A stretch of 64,000 nt of DNA. Origin: Seonamhaeicola sp. ML3 (GTDB lineage Bacteria; Bacteroidota; Bacteroidia; Flavobacteriales; Flavobacteriaceae). This document shows positions 53,030 to 60,909 of this stretch, one piece after another (position 1 is the stretch's first letter; every line of letters begins with the position of its first letter). The notes below the pieces were generated by a model. That model had not been told where the DNA came from. It made no database searches and saw nothing but the letters and a program-made list of their open reading frames with translations. A program made the translations under genes and the position numbers. The stretch covers positions 2,728,001 through 2,792,000 of the forward strand of contig NZ_CP096884.1 of NCBI RefSeq assembly GCF_023273855.1. The letters run 5' to 3'.

Positions 53030-54205
53030 ATGTATATAGCACAAGCGTTTAATATTTTACATGATTGGTGGCGTTATTTGGTTGGACTAATTATTATAAT
53101 TTTAGCTTGGCAGCTTTTAGGAGCCATTCCGTTGGGGATAGCTATTTTTGCCAAGGTATTTAGTGAAGGTGGAGATTTTAGTCAATTAGAAGCAAACGAT
53201 ATGCTCTCTATGCTAGAACCTAACCTCAATTTATTCTTATTGTTGTTAATGTTCGCCATTGGCTTAATTGCTGTTTTATTGGTTTCTAAATATTTGCACA
53301 AGCAATCACTAACACACTTAACAACAAGCCGTAAGAAGATAGATTGGAAACGGTTCTGGTTTATTTTTATACTTTGGGGCGTTGTATCTAGTAGCTTTGT
53401 ACTCATCGATTATTTTCTTATAGCTCCGGAGGATTACGAGCTAAACTTTAAAACAGTTCCCTTTTTAATTCTTTGTATTATAGCTATTATCATGGTACCC
53501 ATGCAAACAAGTTTTGAGGAATACCTGTTTAGGGGTTATTTAATGCAAGGTCTTGGGGTTTCCTCTGTTCATCAAAAGTTCCCTTTTACTATAATTTATA
53601 CAATAATTGGTATTGTTGGATATATCTATTTTGACAGTATTTATAATTTTGGTTTTATGGAAGCTATAATTATATTTATATTATTGGTAAGTCTTCTAGT
53701 TTTACTTTTGAATACAAAAAACCTTACTACTTCCTCTTTGGATAGTTTATTATACAAGGTTTTAAAAAGAAATTCCACACCACTAATCCTAACTTCTGTA
53801 GTTTTTGGCTTATTACATATCGCCAATCCCGAAGTTGAACAATTGGGTTACGTTATTATGGTCTACTACATTGGTACTGGTCTATTTTTGGGAATAATAA
53901 CGCTCATGGATGAGGGTATGGAACTAGCTCTAGGGTTCCACGCAGCCAATAACTTATTTACCGCTTTATTGGTAACAGCAGACTGGACGGCTTTCCAAAC
54001 TCATTCTGTTTTAAAAGATATGTCTGACCCAGAGAAAATGGGCATAATGGAGATTTTCGTGCCTGTATTTGTAATATTCCCCATACTGTTATTTATCTTA
54101 TCTAAAAAGTACAAGTGGAATAATTGGAAAGATAAATTATTTGGCCCGGTATTACCACCAACAAACGACGATTATAAAATTCTTGAAGATATAGAAACCA
54201 ATTAG
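53030..54205 (+). CDS. CPBP-family intramembrane glutamic protease
   Basis: Polytopic membrane protein of 391 residues with about eight hydrophobic helices. The CPBP (Rce1/CAAX-like) motifs are visible: FEEYLFRGYLMQGL with the E-E-x-x-x-R catalytic pair, FGLLHIANPE with the F-x-x-x-H, and GFHAANNLFTAL with the H-x-x-x-N. In other bacteria such proteins process membrane peptides or handle prenylated substrates. It lies between menC and menE, so is co-transcribed with menaquinone genes. The insertion of an extra helical stretch (about 185-240) between motifs 1 and 2 is longer than I would expect. Confidence 0.88.
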   Translation: MYIAQAFNILHDWWRYLVGLIIIILAWQLLGAIPLGIAIFAKVFSEGGDFSQLEANDMLSMLEPNLNLFLLLLMFAIGLIAVLLVSKYLHKQSLTHLTTSRKKIDWKRFWFIFILWGVVSSSFVLIDYFLIAPEDYELNFKTVPFLILCIIAIIMVPMQTSFEEYLFRGYLMQGLGVSSVHQKFPFTIIYTIIGIVGYIYFDSIYNFGFMEAIIIFILLVSLLVLLLNTKNLTTSSLDSLLYKVLKRNSTPLILTSVVFGLLHIANPEVEQLGYVIMVYYIGTGLFLGIITLMDEGMELALGFHAANNLFTALLVTADWTAFQTHSVLKDMSDPEKMGIMEIFVPVFVIFPILLFILSKKYKWNNWKDKLFGPVLPPTNDDYKILEDIETN

Positions 54206-54227
54206 TTAATTCTGAAAAATAGTACAC

Positions 54228-55295
54228 ATGACACCAACCTACAAAAACGTTCACAACAGATTTAAATTAAATAACTATCACTACTCTTATGAAGACCTTA
54301 TGGAGGTGGCCTATAGTTTCACAAAAGAAGGCGAACCCTACCAAAGAGAATTAGGAGTGTTTTTATTAGATTGGTTAGACAAAGAGGACTATGTAAAGGT
54401 CCAAACCTCTGGTTCAACTGGGAAACCCAAAAAAATAAAAATTAAAAAGCAGGCAATGGTACATTCTGCGATTGCTACTGGCGATTTTTTCAATTTAACT
54501 CCAGGGAAAAAAGTTTTAAGTTGCTTACCCTCTAATTTTATAGCAGGAAAAATGATGATTGTTAGGGCTATTATTTTAGGGTTAGAACTAGATATGGTAA
54601 AGCCTTCAGTAGAACCTAGAATAGATTTAAACAAAAAATACGATTTCTGTGCTTTTACACCAATGCAGCTCAAAAATTTCGCTAAGTATTTAAAATCTTT
54701 AAAAACCGCGATTGTAGGTGGTGGGCGCGTATCATCTCACATTAAGGAATTGATTAAAGATAAGCCAACGAACATTTATGAGACTTTTGGTATGACCGAA
54801 ACCATATCGCATATCGCCGTTAGAAAACTAAACAATTTCACGGGAGACGAATCTGAAAAATATTTTGAGACGTTACCAGGTGTTACAGTATCTAAAGATG
54901 AAAGAGGTTGCTTGGTTATTGAGGCACCAAGTCTTACAGATGAAAAGTTGATCACTAATGATATCGTTGAAGTGTACTCCGATAATTCTTTTGATTGGTT
55001 AGGGCGTTATGACAATGTAATCAATTCGGGTGGGATAAAATTGTATCCAGAACAAATTGAAGAAAAACTTCAAACTAAAATAAACGGCGAGTTTTTTGTG
55101 ACAGCTCAACCAGACGATGTTCTTGGTGAAAGACTAGTATTATTGGTAGAAGGCGAAGAAGGCTCTATTGATACTTCTATTTTTGAGGTTTTAGATAAAT
55201 ACGAAGTGCCCAAAGAAACGTATTATATACCTAAGTTTGCTGAAACACTTTCTGGAAAAATCCATAGGCAGAAAACTTTAGAATTACTGAATTAG
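54228..55295 (+). CDS. menE: o-Succinylbenzoate-CoA ligase-like AMP-binding enzyme
   Basis: Activates o-succinylbenzoate with CoA at the expense of ATP. 355 residues, shorter than the ~450-residue MenE of other phyla. ANL-superfamily motifs: VKVQTSGSTGKPKKIKIKK (P-loop-like A3, TSGSTGKPK), YETFGMTETISHIAVRK (A5, FGMTE), WLGRYDNVINSGGIKLYPEQIE (A7-A8) and SGKIHRQKTLELLN at the end with the A10 Lys. The N-terminal ~80 residues are abbreviated. Its place at the end of the men run supports the assignment, and it completes the MenC-MenE-MenB-MenA order of reactions. Confidence 0.9.
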   Translation: MTPTYKNVHNRFKLNNYHYSYEDLMEVAYSFTKEGEPYQRELGVFLLDWLDKEDYVKVQTSGSTGKPKKIKIKKQAMVHSAIATGDFFNLTPGKKVLSCLPSNFIAGKMMIVRAIILGLELDMVKPSVEPRIDLNKKYDFCAFTPMQLKNFAKYLKSLKTAIVGGGRVSSHIKELIKDKPTNIYETFGMTETISHIAVRKLNNFTGDESEKYFETLPGVTVSKDERGCLVIEAPSLTDEKLITNDIVEVYSDNSFDWLGRYDNVINSGGIKLYPEQIEEKLQTKINGEFFVTAQPDDVLGERLVLLVEGEEGSIDTSIFEVLDKYEVPKETYYIPKFAETLSGKIHRQKTLELLN

Positions 55296-55389
55296 TGAGT
55301 TAACTCATTCAAAAAGTAACTTCACTCATTTCAGATTTTATTTCATAATAGTTGGTTTTAGTTTTATATAAACTTTAAAATCAGCTATT

Positions 55390-57735
55390 ATGAAACAACT
55401 ATCCACACTTTTTTGGGTCTTTTGCGCCTTAGTACAAATTCAAGCTCAAGAAAAATTTGTTAAAGGAACAGTAACCGAATATCAAACGAATACTCCTATA
55501 CCTGGCGTAACTATAATTGTCAAAGGTAATACAACTGGAGCTACAACCGATTTTGATGGTGAATATGAGCTCAAGGTTAACGAAAAAGACGTTTTAGTCT
55601 TTAGCTATATTGGGTTTAAAACAAAAGAGGTTCAGGTTGGAACGACTGCTACAATAGATGTTGTGCTGGAACCTGACTTGCAAACTCTAGACGAAGTTGT
55701 TGTTGTTGGTTATGGTGTACAAAGGAAGTCCTCTGTGGTGGGGGCGGTAACCTCTATTCAAGCCGAATCGATATCTAAATCAAGGCGAAGAAAGCAAAAT
55801 ACAAATGCATATCACAATAGTATTGCAAACCAATTGCAGTCGTCTTCTTTATCTAAGCCTTTGGGAGGTAAAGTTACAGGTATAGCGGTTTCAAATTCTG
55901 AAGAATTAAACCAACAGAATGGTAAAATTTACATCAGAGGTATGTCAACGTTTTCAAACACAAAATCACCCTTAGTTATTGTAGATGGTATTACAGTTAG
56001 CCATGATACCTTAAATAATCTTAACGTAAATGATATTAGCAACGTAAGTGTGCTTAAAGATGCCAAGGCTTCTCATATCTATGGTAGTAAAGGTGCTAAT
56101 GGCGTTATTATTATTTCGACAAACTCTAATTATGCAAAAGTTCAAAAACAGCCTTTGTACATTGTAGATGGCAGCCCTATAAAAAAGGAAAACAACCATG
56201 TTGTAGAAGGGTTAAGTGAAAGTGATATACTAAATAAAAAATCGTATAGGGGAAAAGAAGCCAAGAAAAAGTTTGGAGCTGTTGCTAAGAACGGTTGTGT
56301 TGTAATCAATACAAAGCAGGGAAATTTTAACTTATATAATGATGATACCTATGCCATTATTGAAGAAAATAGTTTTGAAAGTACTTTAAGAGCGCCATTA
56401 TCAACGTTTTCAATAGATGTAGATAAGGCTTCATATAGTAATGTTAGACGAATGATTAACAATGGTATGCCAGTAGAACCCGATGCGGTGAAAATTGAAG
56501 AAATGGTTAACTACTTTAATTATAACTATCCACAGCCCAAAGGGAATCATCCGTTTTCTATCAACACAGAAGTTTGTAAAACCCCTTGGCATAATCAAAC
56601 AAAAATTGTAAAAATTGGTCTTCAGGGAAAAACTTTCGAAAGTGCAGATTTACCTCCTTCTAATTTAACGTTCTTAATTGATGTCTCTGGGTCTATGGGA
56701 GCTAGTAATAAATTACCACTATTAAAGTCGGCTTTCAAGTTATTAGTAAATCAACTCAGAGAAAAAGACAAAGTGTCTATAGTTGTCTATGCAGGTGCAG
56801 CGGGTGTTGTGCTGGAGCCAACTTCGGGGAGTAACAAATCGAAAATCATAGAGGCTTTAGATAATCTTGAAGCTGGAGGTTCTACGGCTGGTGGTGCTGG
56901 TATAACCTTAGCTTATAAACTAGCAGAGCAAAACTTTAAGAAGAACGGTAATAATAGAGTGATTCTAGCTACAGATGGCGATTTTAACGTGGGGGACTCC
57001 AGTGATAAAGCTATGGAAAAATTAATTGAGGAAAAACGAAAATCTGGTGTGTTTTTGTCGGTTTTGGGCTTTGGATATGGTAATTATAAAGATTCTAAAC
57101 TTGAGACTTTAGCAGATAAAGGAAACGGTAATCATGCTTATATAGATACCATGCAGGAGGCACAAAAAGTTTTTGGAAAAGAATTTGGAGGGACATTATA
57201 CACCATAGCTAAAGATGTAAAAATTCAAATAGAGTTTAATCCTAATAAGGTTAAGGCTTATCGATTAATAGGTTATGAAAATAGAATGTTAAACGATGAA
57301 GATTTTGTCGATGACAAAAAAGATGCTGGCGAATTAGGGAGTGGACATACCGTTACAGCCTTGTACGAAGTTATTCCCCAAGGTGTTAAAACCGATTATA
57401 TTAAAGCTGTTACAGACCTAAAATATACCAAAGCAGCAGTATCAGATAACTTTTCTAATGAACTTTTTACCGTAAAGTTTAGATATAAGAAACCAGACCA
57501 ACAAAAGAGTATTGAAATGGTACATGTGCAAAAGGATGAGGTGTCCGAACCAACATCAGATTTAAATTTTGCATCGGCAGTGGCGCTATTTGGCATGCAG
57601 CTTAGACAATCTAAGTATCATAACAACTCTAAAATCGAAGATGTTATTGCTTTAGCCAATAAAGGCCGTGGTGAAGATAAACAAGGTTATAGAGTAGAGT
57701 TTATTAGGTTGGTGTCTTCTTACCAAAACTTATAA
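55390..57735 (+). CDS. VWA-domain protein with N-terminal carboxypeptidase-regulatory and TonB-plug-like domains
   Basis: 781 residues, exported (MKQLSTLFWVFCALVQIQAQ). Order: a CarboxypepD_reg-like domain (about 22-95, with PGVTIIVKGNTTGATTDFDG); a TonB plug-like domain (about 100-240, opening LDEVVVVGYGVQRKS and holding IYIRGMSTFSN and SVLKDAKASHIYGSKGANGVI); a second, shorter plug-like segment (about 252-312, LYIVDGSPIKKE ... FGAVAKNGCVVINTKQG); then a YfbK-like region and a VWA domain with the MIDAS motif D431-x-S433-x-S435 (FLIDVSGSMG) and ATDGDFNVG; last a DUF3520-like C-terminus. The beta-barrel of a real SusC/TonB receptor is absent, so it is not a transporter. Surface or periplasmic location; role unknown. 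Confidence 0.88.
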   Translation: MKQLSTLFWVFCALVQIQAQEKFVKGTVTEYQTNTPIPGVTIIVKGNTTGATTDFDGEYELKVNEKDVLVFSYIGFKTKEVQVGTTATIDVVLEPDLQTLDEVVVVGYGVQRKSSVVGAVTSIQAESISKSRRRKQNTNAYHNSIANQLQSSSLSKPLGGKVTGIAVSNSEELNQQNGKIYIRGMSTFSNTKSPLVIVDGITVSHDTLNNLNVNDISNVSVLKDAKASHIYGSKGANGVIIISTNSNYAKVQKQPLYIVDGSPIKKENNHVVEGLSESDILNKKSYRGKEAKKKFGAVAKNGCVVINTKQGNFNLYNDDTYAIIEENSFESTLRAPLSTFSIDVDKASYSNVRRMINNGMPVEPDAVKIEEMVNYFNYNYPQPKGNHPFSINTEVCKTPWHNQTKIVKIGLQGKTFESADLPPSNLTFLIDVSGSMGASNKLPLLKSAFKLLVNQLREKDKVSIVVYAGAAGVVLEPTSGSNKSKIIEALDNLEAGGSTAGGAGITLAYKLAEQNFKKNGNNRVILATDGDFNVGDSSDKAMEKLIEEKRKSGVFLSVLGFGYGNYKDSKLETLADKGNGNHAYIDTMQEAQKVFGKEFGGTLYTIAKDVKIQIEFNPNKVKAYRLIGYENRMLNDEDFVDDKKDAGELGSGHTVTALYEVIPQGVKTDYIKAVTDLKYTKAAVSDNFSNELFTVKFRYKKPDQQKSIEMVHVQKDEVSEPTSDLNFASAVALFGMQLRQSKYHNNSKIEDVIALANKGRGEDKQGYRVEFIRLVSSYQNL

Positions 57736-57743
57736 GCTTTAGA

Positions 57744-57778
57744 ACAAAAAGAGCGATGTAAAATGTCGCTCTTTTTGT
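57744..57778 (+). terminator. Intrinsic terminator after the VWA gene
   Basis: 13-bp perfect stem ACAAAAAGAGCGA (57744-57756) / TCGCTCTTTTTGT (57766-57778), loop TGTAAAATG. The T run is in the right arm. It begins 8 bp after the stop at 57735. Confidence 0.9.
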
Positions 57779-57832
57779 GTTTTAGGAAAGCTATTGTTCG
57801 TAAATTGCGCTTTTAAAGTATATCGATAACCA

Positions 57833-59053
57833 TTGTTTACCAAACAGATTAAGAGTTCATATCAACCCAAACGACTTGCAGTAAAACTAAGTGCTAAAGG
57901 CGAAAAGTCAGTTTTAAACAAGCACCCTTGGGTCTTTTCCAATAGTATAGAAAAGATTAGCGATAATGCAAAAACAGGAGATTTGGCAATTATATTTGGT
58001 AAGCGAAAAAATAAGGTCATTGGTCTTGGATTGTATGATGCAGATTCTCCCATAAGAATAAAAATGATTCATTATGCTTCAGCTGAAATCAATGCATCTT
58101 TCTTTTTAAAACGCATTGAAATAGCTTTTGATAAGCGTAAGCCACTTTTAAAAACAAATACTAATAGTTATCGATTACTTTTTGGAGAGAATGATGGATT
58201 TCCTGGTTTAATAGCCGATGTTTACAGTGATGTTTTGGTAGTTAAGTTATATTCCGAAATTTGGTTACCCTATTTTGATATCATTTTAAAAGGATTACAG
58301 GAAGTTTCGCAAGTCAATACCATTGTTTTAAGATTGAGTAGAACAATTCAGCAATCTAAAAATCATCAATTCCTAGACGGTGAAGTTGTCTTTGGTACTT
58401 TAAAGAATGAAGTGGTTGAATTTGTAGAACACCATGTAAAGTTTTCAGCAAACGTTATTAAAGGACATAAAACGGGTTACTTCTTAGACCATAGGCATAA
58501 TAGAAAACAAGTAGGTGAGTTTAGTAAAAACAAAACAGTTTTAGATGTGTTCTCTTATGCTGGAGGTTTTTCGGTTCATGCATTATTTAATGGAGCAAAA
58601 GAAGTAACCAGTTTAGATATAAGTAAACAAGCTCTTGATATTGCCTTGGAAAATGGCAAACGAAACAATTACAAGGGAAAACATTTTACTATCGCTGGAG
58701 ATGCCTTTAAAGAGCTTAATAAGTTAATAAAGGCTAATAAACAATTTGATGTTGTTGTTATAGATCCCCCGAGTTTTGCAAAACAGCAATCGGAAATTAC
58801 ATTGGCCAAAAAGAAATATGCACAACTCGCAGAATTAGGTGTTAAGCTAACCTCTAAAAACGGATTGTTAGTTTTAGCATCGTGTTCTTCGAGAGTTAAA
58901 GCCGAGTCTTTTTTCGACATTAACAAACAGGTTTTAACCGCTCAAAAACGACAGTTTAGTAACATACTAAAGACTGAACACGATATAGACCACCCTGTTG
59001 GCTTTCCAGAAGGCGCCTATTTAAAATGTGCTTATTATCGATTTAAAGATTAA
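57833..59053 (+). CDS. Class I SAM-dependent rRNA methyltransferase (RlmI-like, PUA domain)
   Basis: 406 residues. An N-terminal PUA-like RNA-binding domain (LSAKGEKSVLNKHPWVFSNS, then DLAIIFGKRKNKVIGLG) and a central linker lead to a Rossmann methyltransferase domain: KTGYFLDHRHNRK, VLDVFSYAGGFSVHALFNGA (SAM site), VVIDPPSFAK (the N/D-P-P-x motif) and CSSRV. This is the RlmI type, which makes 5-methylcytidine in 23S rRNA; the exact target base is not certain. The start is TTG at 57833: an in-frame TAA lies two codons before and no ATG occurs before the PUA domain. Confidence 0.88.
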   Translation: MFTKQIKSSYQPKRLAVKLSAKGEKSVLNKHPWVFSNSIEKISDNAKTGDLAIIFGKRKNKVIGLGLYDADSPIRIKMIHYASAEINASFFLKRIEIAFDKRKPLLKTNTNSYRLLFGENDGFPGLIADVYSDVLVVKLYSEIWLPYFDIILKGLQEVSQVNTIVLRLSRTIQQSKNHQFLDGEVVFGTLKNEVVEFVEHHVKFSANVIKGHKTGYFLDHRHNRKQVGEFSKNKTVLDVFSYAGGFSVHALFNGAKEVTSLDISKQALDIALENGKRNNYKGKHFTIAGDAFKELNKLIKANKQFDVVVIDPPSFAKQQSEITLAKKKYAQLAELGVKLTSKNGLLVLASCSSRVKAESFFDINKQVLTAQKRQFSNILKTEHDIDHPVGFPEGAYLKCAYYRFKD

Positions 59054-59547
59054 ATAAACGTACCGTTTTGATTCGCTTTTAGAGTGAGAACCTGATCAAG
59101 GTTTTTAATTTTAATTTGGTACTCTTTTTTTACAATATCTGTATCGCAATGGTATTTAATTAAGCAAAGGTCTTCAACAATAGCCCAATTAGGATATTGA
59201 TTGGAGATAGCACTCATTACATCCATTGGCAACCTCACATCATAATACTGCTCAATAGTTTTTACAATTTTACCTTTACTATTAAAAAAAGCTTCAATCT
59301 TTCCTTGTTTTAGTTTAAACGTAACTTGATAGATGTCTTTAGGATTGTCAAATTCATCTTTTAGCACTTTAAAATTATAGTTTAAGATTTCTGCTTCTAA
59401 TTTTTTAATTATTTGTGGATGGTTTTCATCTGATACAGAAGCATAATAATCAGAATTAATTGAGATTATCGTATTAGGTAGTTCAATAGTTTGAGCTGTT
59501 GTAAGGTAAGTTAAAAATAGTACAATAAGCGTAAATGGAATTTTCAT
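59050..59547 (-). CDS. Small exported protein, PepSY-like
   Basis: 165 residues with a signal peptide (MKIPFTLIVLFLTYLTTAQ). The mature part resembles a pair of PepSY-like half domains: IYQVTFKLKQGKIEAFFNSKG (beta hairpin), the helix LPMDVMSAISNQYPNWAIVE and EYQIKIKNLDQVLTLKANQNG. Such domains occur in secreted inhibitors or sensors. Its 3' end overlaps the stop of the methyltransferase gene by 4 bp (convergent). Its promoter region carries one of two matching palindromes, directly upstream of the TATTTTTG box at 59580-59573, so it is probably controlled together with the flavin oxidoreductase gene. Confidence 0.78.
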   Translation of the reverse strand: MKIPFTLIVLFLTYLTTAQTIELPNTIISINSDYYASVSDENHPQIIKKLEAEILNYNFKVLKDEFDNPKDIYQVTFKLKQGKIEAFFNSKGKIVKTIEQYYDVRLPMDVMSAISNQYPNWAIVEDLCLIKYHCDTDIVKKEYQIKIKNLDQVLTLKANQNGTFI

Positions 59548-59572
59548 GACATTGGTTTTAAAATAATTTTAT

Positions 59573-59580
59573 CAAAAATA
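59573..59580 (-). promoter_or_regulatory. -7 box (TATTTTTG) of the PepSY-like gene
   Basis: The minus strand reads TATTTTTG, a full TAnnTTTG match, 25 nt upstream of the ATG at 59547. Operator copy 1 lies directly upstream, at 59583-59594, where a bound repressor would cover the promoter. Confidence 0.6.
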
Positions 59581-59582
59581 AC

Positions 59583-59594
59583 TATGCGTGCATA
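59583..59594. promoter_or_regulatory. Palindromic operator copy 1
   Basis: TATGCGTGCATA: arms TATGC / GCATA with a GT centre. It lies 2 bp from the -7 box of the minus-strand gene. A second copy with the same 12-bp core and longer arms is at 59665-59678, with centres 83 bp apart. Confidence 0.65.
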
Positions 59595-59661
59595 ATAAAA
59601 AGAATGATAAAAGTCATAAAATCAATTTATTATACTGTGACATGATAATCAATGGTCAATA

Positions 59662-59693
59662 TTGTTATGCGTGCATAATATTTTTTATATTTG
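59662..59693 (+). promoter_or_regulatory. Promoter and palindromic operator copy 2 of the flavin oxidoreductase gene
   Basis: TTG (59662-59664), 21 nt, then TATATTTG (59686-59693), a full Bacteroidota promoter 17 nt upstream of the ATG at 59711. Between the two boxes sits TTATGCGTGCATAA (59665-59678), with arms TTATGC / GCATAA. Placement is that expected for direct repression. Confidence 0.72.
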
Positions 59694-59710
59694 TAAAAAT
59701 CACAATATAA

Positions 59711-60658
59711 ATGGCAAAGCTACTTACAGATATTTTAAACATAAACCATCCTATTATCCAAGCGCCCATGTTTTTGGTATCTAATGTGCCAATGGTAGAA
59801 GAAGCCATGAAAAGTGGTATTGCCGGATGTATACCTGCTCTTAATTACAGAACACTAGATGAATTACGTTTGGCCATAAGAGTTTTAAAATCTTCTAAAG
59901 TTGAAGGTGGTGCGTTTGGGTTTAATTTAATTGTAAATAAGTCTAATATTAAATACAAAGGCCAGTTAGAGGTACTTTGTGAAGAAGGCTGCGATTTTAT
60001 TATAACCTCTTTGGGAAGTCCAGAAGAAACCATAAAACAGGCTCATAAAGTGGGCATAAAAGTGTTTTGTGATGTAGTAGATTTAAAATTTGCTAAAAAA
60101 GTGGAATTACTAGGTGCAGACGCTATAATAGCTGTTAACAATGAAGCAGGTGGTCATCGAGGTAATATTTCTCCTCAAGAACTTATAACCAATTTGGTTA
60201 AAAATTGTAACATTCCTGTAATATCTGCAGGAGGAGTAGGGTGTAAGCAAGATGTTGAAAATATGCTAAGTTATGGTGCTGCAGGTGTTTCTGTAGGAAG
60301 TCCTTTTATAGCCTCCATAGAAGCTAATGTTACCCAAGAGTATAAACAGGCTTGTGTAGATTATGGTGCAGAAGACATTGTAATGACAGAGCGTATATCT
60401 GGTACTCCATGTACTGTAATTAACACGCCTTACGTTAAAAAAATAGGAACTAAGGCCACTTGGATTGAAAATCTCCTAAACAAAAACAGGAAGTTAAAGA
60501 AGTGGGTAAAAATGATTCGTTTTTCAATAGGTATGAATGCTACCAAAAACGCAGCTACTAAGGCTACATATAAAACAGTTTGGGTAGCAGGACCAAGTAT
60601 AGAGCATACCAAAGAAATTCTTCCAACATCTGAAATAGTTAAGCGACTCATCTCTTAA
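59711..60658 (+). CDS. NAD(P)H-dependent flavin oxidoreductase / nitronate monooxygenase family
   Basis: 315 residues, cytoplasmic FMN-binding TIM barrel of the nitronate monooxygenase/2-nitropropane dioxygenase group. Features: HPIIQAPMFLVSNVPMVEEA at the start, GFNLIVNKSN, DFIITSLGSPEE, AIIAVNNEAGGHRGNISP (catalytic His region, GGHRG) and ISAGGVGCKQDVENMLSYGAAGVSVGSPF in two parts (ISAGGVGCKQD, GAAGVSVGSPF) for the phosphate-binding loop. Substrate uncertain: nitronates, quinones or enoyl-thioesters in different members. It has its own promoter with a palindrome between -33 and -7, which suggests control by a small repressor. Confidence 0.88.
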   Translation: MAKLLTDILNINHPIIQAPMFLVSNVPMVEEAMKSGIAGCIPALNYRTLDELRLAIRVLKSSKVEGGAFGFNLIVNKSNIKYKGQLEVLCEEGCDFIITSLGSPEETIKQAHKVGIKVFCDVVDLKFAKKVELLGADAIIAVNNEAGGHRGNISPQELITNLVKNCNIPVISAGGVGCKQDVENMLSYGAAGVSVGSPFIASIEANVTQEYKQACVDYGAEDIVMTERISGTPCTVINTPYVKKIGTKATWIENLLNKNRKLKKWVKMIRFSIGMNATKNAATKATYKTVWVAGPSIEHTKEILPTSEIVKRLIS

Positions 60659-60684
60659 ACGGGTATTAACTTAAATACCACCTA

Positions 60685-60909
60685 TCAAACACCTGATAAT
60701 AGGTTTACCACATTCTTTATCTTATAGTATTCTTTATTCACATGCTTAGAATATAATTCAATAGGAGCTTTTCCTCTTTTTTTGCATTTTAGATATGTAT
60801 TAACAAGCATACAGACGCAAAACCCTTTGTATTTCTGTAGAATCCATTCATCGAAACATAATCGCATTTCATAGAAGCTTAAATTCTGCTCAACGAATAT
60901 ATGGCGCAT
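60685..60909 (-). CDS. Doubtful short reading frame (74 codons)
   Basis: Minus-strand frame from ATG 60909, rich in Lys, Tyr and Cys, with no recognisable domain, signal peptide or conserved-looking motif. It lies in a 746-bp gap with AT-rich, repeat-poor DNA. I do not recognise it; it may be a chance frame or the remnant of a decayed gene. Confidence 0.2.
   Translation of the reverse strand: MRHIFVEQNLSFYEMRLCFDEWILQKYKGFCVCMLVNTYLKCKKRGKAPIELYSKHVNKEYYKIKNVVNLLSGV

Noticed and set aside
55390-57735. SusC/TonB-dependent receptor
   Set aside because: Only the regulatory and plug domains are present; the transmembrane barrel is replaced by a VWA domain.
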